The position numbers and the translations under genes are program-made. From OLB6 sp964620125 (GTDB lineage: Bacteria; Bacteroidota; Ignavibacteria; Kapaibacteriales; Kapaibacteriaceae), in the NCBI GenBank assembly GCA_964620125.1, contig CAZUGQ010000014.1, positions 1-64,000 of the forward strand: a stretch of DNA of 64,000 nucleotides, given 5' to 3'. This document shows, piece by piece, positions 1 to 7,823 of the stretch (positions are counted from its first letter, which is position 1; each line of letters begins with the position of its first letter). The notes under the pieces were generated by a model that was given only the letters and a program-made list of their open reading frames with translations, had not been told where the DNA came from and made no database searches.

Positions 1-19
1 CAGTTTGTAAAGGTACTGA

Positions 20-3000
20 CTATCTCGAGTGTCTATTTTCGTCAGACCACATCACTGTAAGCTTATAGCTTGAAACAGGAGTTGTACCAATGGCTACATC
101 ACCATTCGATGCGATGCGCATGGCTTCGGTATTGTTGGTAAAGAAGCGGAGCGGGTTGGCATTTACATCTGTTAAACCGATGATGTTATTCGAAGCAGTG
201 ATGCCCGTGTTGCCGCCCAATAGCCATGATGTGCCCGCAAGAATACTAGCCGGACTTGCCCACGATGGCACACCCGCCGCAACGGTAAGAACATCGCCTG
301 TTGTGCCAATTGCCAGAGTTCCTAGAGTGGTAGTTGTGCTGGCAAACAGGAAATCACCAACTGAAAAAACCGAGTATCCGGTTCCGCCACTTGTTGCAGG
401 CAAGGTACCTGTTACATCAAATGTGGAGAGATCAACTGACCCAACTGAATACGCACCCGATGTTGCCCGCACAATGCCGGTGCTGCTTCCAACAACGAGC
501 GTACCACCCGAAACGGTGAGGCCAGACGTTGCATCTAATAAACCCGTGACAGTTAAGGGCCCACCAATCGTGCTGATCAAGCTAGAAAAGGAGACGGCAC
601 CCCCATCTACGGATAGCACGCCACCCACGGTTACGTCTGCGCCAATCATCGTAACTGGACTGGCTAGAGTTATGGCACCACCGTNNNNNNNNNNNNNNNN
701 NNNNNNNNNNNNNNNNNNNNNNNNNNNNNNNNNNNNNNNNNNNNNNNNNNNNNNNNNNNNNNNNNNNNNNNNNNNNNNNNNNNNCTACGATGAGTTCTCC
801 GGTCACGGTTACGTCTGCGCCAATCGTCGTAACTGGACTGGCTAGGGTTATGGCTCCACCGTCTACGATGAGTTCTCCGGTCACGGTTACGTCTGCGCCA
901 ATCGTCGTAACTGGACTAGCTAGGGTAATGGCTCCTCCGTCTACGATGAGTTCTCCGGTCACCGTTACGTTGGTTCCATCCCCCAACAGCGACGTGTTTT
1001 CCACCCAAGAACTGCCATTCCACCGAAGGGTGCTGTGAAGTGTGGATCCACTAGCGGGAATGGTTCCGGAGATCTGAACCTGATCCAGATCGCCGTTGCT
1101 ATTGGCTAACACAAACCTGTTGAAGCCGGTAGGCACCGCCACCTTAGCCGTGCCACCCAGCGATGTTAGCCGGACGTTCGGAGTACCGGCTGTGCCGTTT
1201 ACTTCAAGTTTGCTGCTTGATGCGGGGGTTAAGGTTCCTAAGGCGAGATTACCGTCAGCATCGATGGTCACATACTCACCTAGCTCCCCATTGTAAAAGA
1301 AAACTCGCCGGGTGCCGGTGCCAGAAGTTGGAATGGTGTCTATTTCGATGCCAATAAGGTTCACTCCGCTTGCAACGCTGGCGGTGTTAGCTACTTCTAG
1401 GTGTAATCCTCGTACTGTTGCCGAAGTAAGGGTGGCATTCGGCTCAAGGCGGAATCGGAACGCTGCGTGGTCTGGGAATGAAGCAGATGACCCGCCGCTG
1501 TTTCTGAACATCTCTGCATAGTAGTTGCTGGTGCGTGTTAGAGACCCACTACCATTTTGATTCTGGATTCTACTGTATACACCTGCCCACGACGTCATTG
1601 GCGTGTTGTTCGTTACCAGCAAGCTGGAAGACAATCCACGGATGTTTGCAATGGCACCAGTGTTGTTGATTGTCTGTGATACCGCTATCTGCGCCGAATT
1701 GTCGGCAGGGATGTTCACATTCGTATGTGAAGATGTGATTGCCAACCGCGTGCCGGTAATGGTTGTTGACGATGGTACAGTGATCAGTCCAGAACTGCTT
1801 ACACGGAATCGCTCGGTTCCTGTAGTGGCAACCACAAGATCTTGCGCATTGCTTGTTCCCAGGTATTGCTGGCCAACCCCAGTACCACCTGCTGTGATAG
1901 CATTGCCGGCAGTGAGCCAGACTAGGTTGTCTGGGCTTATTGCCAGAACGTTGTTGCTTACATCTCTCGTAAGGAATGATGTTGGCGATCCACTTGTTGG
2001 GATACCGGAAAATGTAACAGTAGAGGTGCCTTCGATTGTCGTAAACCTTCCAGTGCTAGCAGAGCTCACACCGATGGCCGTACCGTCAATCAACCCGCCG
2101 TTGATATCTACACTGCTGAATGTTTGCGCGCCGCTCCAAGAATTCGGATTCGTGAGGTCCAGGCCAAGTGGGTTGCCGGTGGTTCCGTCGCCCACCAACG
2201 TGGCATCGCGCGAGATGGTGATGCTGCCCACTACACCAAGGGTACCGGACACGTCAGGCAGAGTGTACGTGCGGTCTGCCGAAAGCGTGCCCGCTACTTG
2301 AAGAGTACCTTGGTTTGAGTTCGCACTTGTATTGTCTTCGAACACGATCGTACCCGGAACCGGAGTGGCATCGTCGCCCAAGCGCAGTTCACCGGCGTTC
2401 GTCTGTGCAAGGGCGTTCTCTACCCAGTTGCTGCCATTCCATCGCAGCGTGCTACTTGTTGTAACTCCAGGTGATAGAATGATACCCTGCCAACCAAGCG
2501 TAACGGTGTATGGTCCTGAGCCACTCACTGCCGTTGCTGCCAGCACCTGGTTTGCTGCCGTTGGTTGGGTTGTTGGCAGTGTGTACGTGATGTTTGTTGA
2601 CTGAGTGCCCGCTACAAATGCTGAGTAATCTCCCCCCCCTGGTTCAACGAATCGCAATTCACCGCCGTTCAATTCCACGGCATTCGTTGCATTCAGTAGA
2701 GTAAGACGAATGTTGCCCAAGCCCCCTGCCATCAGGCGTACATCATGTGCAGTTAGCGAACCAATGGTGTTCTCGGACGGACCTGCACTTGTTAGGTCAT
2801 TGCCACCTAACAACCACGCCGATGAAACTCCAGGCCCAGTTGTGACAAGCAACGTACCACTTACTGGAGGTAGCGTTAAGGCCACATTGCTCGTTAACGG
2901 TTGTGGCGCAAGTGTAAGAACAAATCCAGAGCCGTTATCAGCAAGCTGCAAACCGCTACCCAACAGCGTTTGCGCATGCAACTCCCCCAATCCTCCTGCT

Positions 3001-3038
3001 ACTGCGATTACTAGCAGGAGGCAGATTTTTCTGCCCAT
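20..3038 (-). CDS. Giant fibre-like secreted surface protein, interrupted by assembly gap
   Basis: The protein begins MGRKICLLLVIAV and has a hydrophobic leader ending near HAQ, so it is exported. The body is Gly/Thr/Ser/Asn rich, with short phrases shared with the other giants here: WLLGGND, LRWNGSNWVEN, ERFRVSSSG, GTPNVRL. The 100-N gap at 685-784 falls inside tandem 26-residue units (VTVTGELIVDGGAITLASP and following). The parts on either side are open in different frames, so the gap length is nominal; I treat them as one gene. After SSYKLTV the last ten residues before the stop at 20 look unlike the family, and the C-terminal beta module seen in its paralogues is missing, so the end may be truncated or misassembled. 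The fold is probably a trimeric or beta-helical fibre as in phage-tail-like adhesins. I see no S74 chaperone domain. The function is unknown. Confidence 0.7.
607..970. repeat. 78-bp tandem repeat spanning the assembly gap
   Basis: Units begin with CTACG at 607, 785, 863 and 941, each 78 bp (26 codons) long. Units 785-862 and 863-940 differ at only a few positions; 607-684 is more diverged and 941-970 is the start of a last unit that drifts into unique sequence. The gap at 685-784 sits exactly on a unit boundary, as expected when an assembler cannot count identical copies. The true number of units is therefore unknown. Confidence 0.9.
685..784. other. Assembly gap of 100 N
   Basis: This is a run of exactly 100 N inside the 78-bp tandem repeat. 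The coding frames on the two sides do not agree across it, so 100 is a placeholder length. Confidence 0.98.
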
Positions 3039-3339
3039 GTATACCCCACGATTTATTCAGCCATCATGTATGTGCGTTGCACAGCACAACCCGTGTTACC
3101 CCACACTGATCGCGTGGGCAAAGATCATTGACTGGCTATAAAGGATCATCAGAAGATCGCGTAAGTACAACGAAGTAATTTTTGCACGTACATATCGTGA
3201 CCTAATGATGTACCGTCACATTGTCTTGTAATCGCATGCAAGTCGGCAACGATGTCAGCATACCGATACTTGATTCAAACAGAAAAGGGCTTCCGTACAA
3301 ACAGAAGCCCTTGTTTTGTTGTGCGTTGATCCTTTGACT
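3039..3339. other. Intergenic region between fibre gene and rpsD
   Basis: These 300 bases hold the leader of the fibre gene starting at 3038 and, at its far end, the rpsD terminator. In the minus-strand leader GGGG lies shortly before the ATG. A GATCTTTG (minus strand, near 3121-3128) is one mismatch from the TAnnTTTG promoter element, but I see no matching upstream element. I see no gene or RNA here. Confidence 0.5.
3284..3313 (-). terminator. Rho-independent terminator of rpsD
   Basis: Perfect 9-bp inverted repeat AAGGGCTTC (3285-3293) and GAAGCCCTT (3304-3312) with a 10-base loop. On the minus strand it is followed by TTTTCTGTTT. It lies 27 bases past the rpsD stop codon. Confidence 0.85.
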
Positions 3340-3942
3340 TTACCGCGAATAGTACTCGATTACGAGAGGTACTTCGCATACAATGGGTACTTCTTCTCGG
3401 GGGGGGAGATAGAGGAACTTAGCCGAGAAGTCAGCCTTGCTTACATCCAGATATGGGGGGGGGGATGACGAGCGAATTGCTTCCTGGAAGGCTTCAAGCT
3501 TACGGCTCTTTTCCTTCACCACGATTACGTCGTTTGGCTGCACAGCATACGCAGGCATGTTTACACGCTGACCATTCACGGTGATGTGCCCATGCCGCAC
3601 GTATTGGCGTGCAGCGTAAATGGAGCGCGCTAGTCCTGCTCGGAATACGAGTGCATCCAGGCGTTGCTCAAGGAGCTGAACAAGCACGTCTACCTTGTTG
3701 CCCTTAAGGCGCGAAGCACGCTTCATCGTATTGGTAAGCTGCCGCTCGTGAATGTTGTACTGCAAGCGCAAGCGCTGCTTTTCGAGCAACTGCTTGGCGT
3801 AGTCGCTCTGCTTCGGACGCCGCCGTGCATTCCCGTGTTGGCCGGGAGTGCCTGGTTTTCTGTCCATTGTTTTGCGCGATTTAGGCGCAATTGCAAAACC
3901 CAACTTTCGGCTGAGTTTTGTTTTGGGGCCATTATACTTCAT
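3340..3942 (-). CDS. rpsD: 30S ribosomal protein S4
   Basis: 200 residues, the usual length for S4, a primary 16S rRNA-binding protein that starts assembly of the small-subunit body. It starts MKYNGPKTKLSRKLG, has the typical GQHG segment near residue 34, the S4 RNA-binding domain at roughly 90-150 (RLDALVFRAGLA, YVRHGHITVNGQRVN), and ends IEYYSR as many S4 proteins do. It is a single-gene unit with its own terminator, away from the rpsK-rpoA cluster where it often sits. Two long C-tracts (8 and 10 bases) encode LPPRE and SSPPPY; the frame is intact across both. A GGTGGAG element lies about 15 bases upstream of the ATG. Confidence 0.97.
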   Translation of the reverse strand: MKYNGPKTKLSRKLGFAIAPKSRKTMDRKPGTPGQHGNARRRPKQSDYAKQLLEKQRLRLQYNIHERQLTNTMKRASRLKGNKVDVLVQLLEQRLDALVFRAGLARSIYAARQYVRHGHITVNGQRVNMPAYAVQPNDVIVVKEKSRKLEAFQEAIRSSSPPPYLDVSKADFSAKFLYLPPREEVPIVCEVPLVIEYYSR

Positions 3943-4031
3943 GCTGGGTCCCTAGCTCCACCTTCCATGGGTATGGAAAGGGGCGATGGTTAATGTGGAA
4001 AAAGAACGAGGTGCGAAGATAAGGAAAATTA

Positions 4032-4091
4032 GGGGCGTAGGGGCGTAAGGGCGTAAGGGCGTAGGGGCGTAGGGGCGTAGGGGCGTAGGGG
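4032..4091. repeat. G-rich octamer array (ggggcgta), left arm
   Basis: Seven consecutive 8-bp units of GGGGCGTA or AGGGCGTA at 4032-4087, followed by six further Gs. It lies in the rpsD upstream region. The same octamer appears inverted at 4172-4245. Runs of four Gs every eight bases could also form a G-quadruplex. Confidence 0.9.
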
Positions 4092-4111
4092 GGAATGGAT
4101 GTTCAATTGAC

Positions 4112-4147
4112 GGTAAAAGAAAAACGCCCGGCTTTTGGCCAGGCGTC
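4112..4147 (-). terminator. Terminator of the fibre-protein operon
   Basis: Hairpin 4124-4146, stem ACGCC/GGCGT continuing through one mismatch into GGC/GCC, followed on the minus strand by TTTTTCTTTT. It lies about 100 bases past the stop of the minus-strand gene ending at 4249 and between the two octamer arrays. Confidence 0.75.
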
Positions 4148-4171
4148 CGAAGTTTCTTGTTCGCGGTATTA

Positions 4172-4245
4172 CCCTATGCCCCTATGCCACTACGCCCCTA
4201 TGCCCCTACGCCCCTACGCCCCTATCTGCCCCTACGCCCCTATGG
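4172..4245. repeat. Octamer array, inverted right arm
   Basis: Nine units of CCCTATGC, CCCTACGC or close variants, one of them ten bases long (4220-4229). Its reverse complement is the GGGGCGTA octamer of 4032-4087, so the two arrays could pair as a very long imperfect stem around an 84-base loop that holds the terminator. The array ends four bases from the stop codon of the neighbouring gene. Confidence 0.88.
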
Positions 4246-4248
4246 ACT

Positions 4249-6344
4249 TTACGGATTGTACGACAGCAGCAGCCAGCGGTTCTCAGCACCAGAGTAAATC
4301 AGGGTTGCTGATCCAGCATCTGTGAGNNNNNNNNNNNNNNNNNNNNNNNNNNNNNNNNNNNNNNNNNNNNNNNNNNNNNNNNNNNNNNNNNNNNNNNNNN
4401 NNNNNNNNNNNCGCCTGTACCGTCGAAGTACAATATGAGCAAGTGCCCTTCATCGGCAGCAGGTTGAGCAATGCCATCAATAGTAACGTTGCCAGTAGGA
4501 TTTAAGCGGATGAACGAAAAGCGTTTTCCACCAGGGTTCGTTGGCGCTAATGCTTCGTACGGACTGGATGCATTATCAACGGTGATGCTTTGCTCGTTTA
4601 ATGCCACATCACCGTTTACCTCAAGGTAAGCATCTGCCGTTCCGGTTGCACCAACCAGCAGTAGGTCTTGAATATTACCGTTGTCCTGAACTGTAAGGTT
4701 ATCGTTTACCTGTAGGTTATTCTGGACAATAACGTTATTCGAGAAGTTGCCATCACCGTTTTCGTCCAGTTCTAAAACAGTTGTGAGCCCACCCAAAACA
4801 GTATTTGTTTGGAAGAACATTCGTGACGCTTCTGCCCCATCCGTTGGATCGAACCAGTTAACGTGAATTTGCCCTACTGCAGTTAAGGTGTTGGTGTTGT
4901 CGTCCATGTAGAAAGCTATTGCTTCACCAAAACCGGCTGCAGGGGTACCGGAGCTTCTGCGGTCAATCCGGAGAAGGTCACCAATGCCTGTAGTATTGGC
5001 AGTGGTTGTGCGCGCATGAATCAGCGATGTGGGGTCAGGAAGGCCAAGACCCATGTACTGCGTCTGATCTAGCACAAACGTCGGCAAGTTGTCTACAGGT
5101 AGAGTACCGTTGTCCGCTACATATATCCTCAACCCACCGTCATCTGTTCCAGGGTTCCAGCCCGTTATACGTACTGCCCGGTACTCAGTGTTGAGGGAGT
5201 TGTAATCAGTATTGTAGAAAGTAATGTCTCCCATTCCGTTGCCGTTAGCCGAGGCACCACGTAGGCGTAGCTCGGGCGTACGAACGCCAGAGGCCCAGCC
5301 GTTTTCACGGCCGTCAATCGAAGCAAGAATGTCTCTCCCCTTCAAACGTAAGCCGGTGAGGGTTGAATCTGATGATGGCACACCAGTAACTCCCATTTCA
5401 ACGTTCAAGCCAACAGCGAAACCTTGGTTATAGTTTAATTGGGTGTTCACGTCCACACCGTGCAAGCCATTAACAAATCCATTGCCATCAGCGGCATCGT
5501 TGGACCCATCACCTTCTACCTCGACGGCTATGCCTGTGCTTTGCTGTACGTTCGCTCCGGCCGACCCTGTCGTTCGAAGGGTACGTGATGAAACGATGAG
5601 ACCTGTAGAGCTGGTTTCGTTTGCACCTCCAGTTGTTGACGCTTCCGCTTCAACGGTCAGGCCGGTTACAGTGTAAATATCAGTGCCACCTGTGGCTGCT
5701 GCTTCTGACGATATCCTTGCACCAAGTACTGGGTTGAGTCCAGGATCGGCGCCATCGTAAGCAACGCTAAACAGATAATTCCCGGACGCAGTAGACGCTG
5801 TAGCTTGGGCACCCATCTGATCATACAGCACTGCATTTCCGAGGCCTAAGTCACTGCTTGGCCTTGCCCGCACCAAACCTGATGCATCGGATACAAGAAC
5901 GAACTCCGTACCAGGATTAAATACTCCACCACCTGCAGCACCAAGCGACTGCACGGTAAGATCAGGAGTGCCTGCTGTACCCATGAGTGTGAACGCACCG
6001 GTGTTGGTGATGCGCAAACGTTCGGTGTTGTTCGTGTACAACTTCAAATGGTGATTGCTTGTTGTACCCAGGAACTCCGTTGGATCAGGTCCACCACTAG
6101 TTAAGGCGTTGCCGTTCAGCATCCACGCTGCACCAGCCAACGACCCTGTAGTAATTAGGCTTCCACCGGTGGATGGCAGTGTAAAGGTTTCATTTGCGGT
6201 TAAACAAGGAACCTGAAGTGTTGCCAGGTATCCACCACAGGTATCAACAAGGTTGAGCTGAAATGCCGTGATAACCTGTGCCTGAGTGGCAACTGCGCTG
6301 CAGGCAAACACAGCAAGAATCAGAACGCGTTGCAGTGATTTCAT
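4249..6344 (-). CDS. Fibre-like secreted protein with C-terminal beta module, interrupted by gap
   Basis: Starts MKSLQRVLILAVFAC with a signal peptide cleaved near TQA. The next region carries the family phrases TLPSTGGSLITTG, AAWMLNGNALTSGG and HHLKLYTNNTERL, then a long Gly/Asn/Thr-rich body. The 85-N gap at 4327-4411 is near the 3' end. Downstream of the gap only one frame gives family-like sequence: LTDAGSATLIYSGAENRW then LLLSYNP and a stop at 4249-4251. That is not the frame obtained by counting 85 Ns, so the gap size is wrong by at least one base. The segment from about residue 610 to the end (LNPTGNVTIDG, LILYFDGTG, the W-containing tail) parallels the C-terminus of the 2316-aa fibre. 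Last gene of the fibre operon. Confidence 0.75.
4327..4411. other. Assembly gap of 85 N
   Basis: A run of 85 N within the 3' part of the fibre gene. The frame that makes sense downstream is shifted relative to the frame upstream if 85 is taken literally. Confidence 0.98.
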
Positions 6345-6364
6345 GTGAGGTCCTAGGGTGATAT

Positions 6365-6988
6365 TTAGTCAGGATTGATAGCGCCGATTCCGAACTGCAT
6401 CGGCTCGAGGTCAGCAGGTGTATGGCCTGTGTTCATGAACTTAACGAGCACCACACAGTCAATTGGTGCCCATGCATAGGCGGGATGAAGACTTCCGGCC
6501 ATCTCACTTGCGGGTGACACCGTGATTGCCGCTCCGGCACGAATGCCCGTCATGTTCACGCGAACAACGAACGATCCTCCTGGCGGAATCATCGGCAGAT
6601 CCAGCTCCGTGAACGTATGAACAACCTTTGCCACATGTCCATTTACTGCATGTGTTCCTTCGTCAATGTTCACTACCGCCGGATGTTCAACCAAGGTGCT
6701 GGGCTGCCTCGTGAGCGCTTCCGTGCTTCCAGGTGACTCGTAGGTGAGGATGGCTCCGTTGGTTGTACCAACAGCCCGAAGCTGCAACACCACCGACTCT
6801 CCGGGTGCTAACGCTGGCACTTCCGGTAATCGTAACACGTAGATTCCGCTCGTGTTCGGATTCTCTACAGTAACAGTGCTATTGCCATTTGCAACAACAA
6901 TGCCGGAAGCTGTTACTTTTTGAGCAGATAGGCTGCCAAAGCCCCCTGCCCAAAAAATCATACCTAGTGCTACAACGAAGCGATACAT
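6365..6988 (-). CDS. Secreted beta-rich protein of unknown function
   Basis: 207 residues, beginning MYRFVVALGMIFWAGG with a signal peptide ending near LSAQ. The mature part is beta-strand-like and Gly/Val/Thr rich, with no motif I recognise; it has one cysteine near the C-terminus (IDCVVLV). It lies 8 bases after the Cys-rich gene at 6997 and 20 bases before the next fibre gene, so it is almost certainly co-transcribed with them. It may be a capping, anchoring or assembly factor for the fibres, but this is a guess from position only. Confidence 0.7.
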   Translation of the reverse strand: MYRFVVALGMIFWAGGFGSLSAQKVTASGIVVANGNSTVTVENPNTSGIYVLRLPEVPALAPGESVVLQLRAVGTTNGAILTYESPGSTEALTRQPSTLVEHPAVVNIDEGTHAVNGHVAKVVHTFTELDLPMIPPGGSFVVRVNMTGIRAGAAITVSPASEMAGSLHPAYAWAPIDCVVLVKFMNTGHTPADLEPMQFGIGAINPD

Positions 6989-6996
6989 GCAGGTTA

Positions 6997-7410
6997 TTAC
7001 TTGTTGTTCGGTGAAGGTGCTACGACCTTGGTATCAACCGCCTTCTTCGATGATGATGGCTTTTCAACCACCTCAGGTACTGGTGGGAATGGCGGCTCCC
7101 AACCTGAACAATCATAGAAGCCCATCAAGGCATATTCCAAGCATGAAGGGCCTCCCGGTTCTTCAGTGAATCCTTGTGCCTTGTCGGACCCTTTTGCCGT
7201 GGTTATGGTGTTCACGCCGCGTCCAGATGGTTTTTCAACCTTATCGTTTGTTGGTGTTGGCTGCGGCACAACGAGTGAGCATGAACGCATTTGGTCGCAC
7301 ATAAACCGTGCACACAAGCGTGGGTCAGACACGGGTTCTTTCCCTGCCTGTGCACTTTGAATTCCTGCCACCATGGCAATGGCAACAACGAACGTGAAGA
7401 GTTTCGACAT
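6997..7410 (-). CDS. Small Cys-rich secreted protein, paralogue 1
   Basis: 137 residues. A signal peptide (MSKLFTFVVAIAMVAG, cleavage near AQAG) is followed by five cysteines arranged C-x4-C-x5-C near residues 33-44 and C-x10-C near residues 89-100, then a Pro/Lys/Val-rich tail. The gene immediately upstream (7432-7803) has the same layout: a three-Cys helix-like segment, a QGF motif, a two-Cys segment and a VVE-P-KK tail. The two are diverged tandem duplicates. I recognise no family. Being the only Cys-rich products in an operon of fibres, they may be disulfide-bonded assembly or periplasmic partners (inference). Confidence 0.72.
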   Translation of the reverse strand: MSKLFTFVVAIAMVAGIQSAQAGKEPVSDPRLCARFMCDQMRSCSLVVPQPTPTNDKVEKPSGRGVNTITTAKGSDKAQGFTEEPGGPSCLEYALMGFYDCSGWEPPFPPVPEVVEKPSSSKKAVDTKVVAPSPNNK

Positions 7411-7431
7411 AACCGACTCCTGAAGTAAAGT

Positions 7432-7803
7432 TTATTTCTGAGTACTGGAAGGGGCTTTGGTTTTTACCGCCGCCGATTTTTTTGCTGGTGGTTCAACTAC
7501 AGATGGTACCATGCCCATGCACATGTTGAACTCGTCCATAGCACATTCAAAGTCAGGGCCTGAAAAACCCTGCACATCCTCGGTTGACTTCTTAGTGTTC
7601 ACGGTGCTTGACCCATTTCCGTTTTTATCGTTAGCAACGCCAACTTGACCGCACCCACTTCGAAGATCCTGGCAAAGTGTTCGTGCACAACTGCGGATTT
7701 GCTCGATTGTCATGGTCTCTCCAGCCCGCACTGCACCTTGTGCCACCACGAGGAATGCAGCAACAGTGAATGCGAAGAGCACTGTCCGTGTCTCGATGAT
7801 CAT
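7432..7803 (-). CDS. Small Cys-rich secreted protein, paralogue 2
   Basis: 123 residues from the ATG at 7803, which has GAAAGAGAG a few bases upstream; a longer frame from 7854 would run back into the 3' end of the 2316-aa fibre gene and has no leader, so I reject it. The signal peptide (MIIETRTVLFAFTVAAF) is cleaved near VRAG. Five cysteines follow in the pattern C-x4-C-x6-C and C-x7-C, matching the downstream paralogue, and both share a QGF motif between the Cys groups and a basic Lys/Ala/Pro tail. It starts 20 bases after the 2316-aa fibre gene. Confidence 0.75.
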   Translation of the reverse strand: MIIETRTVLFAFTVAAFLVVAQGAVRAGETMTIEQIRSCARTLCQDLRSGCGQVGVANDKNGNGSSTVNTKKSTEDVQGFSGPDFECAMDEFNMCMGMVPSVVEPPAKKSAAVKTKAPSSTQK

Positions 7804-7823
7804 GGCTATCTCTCTTTCTTGTG

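Noticed and set aside
607..970. Regular repeats as a CRISPR array
   Set aside because: Units of 78 bp follow each other without unique spacers and keep an open reading frame; this is a coding tandem repeat.
3340..3942. Frameshift in rpsD at the 8- and 10-base C-tracts
   Set aside because: The frame is continuous across both and gives plausible S4 sequence up to the usual EYYSR end.
3284..4147. Small RNA gene between rpsD and the fibre operon
   Set aside because: The hairpins here are explained as terminators of the adjacent genes, and no promoter element was found for a separate RNA.
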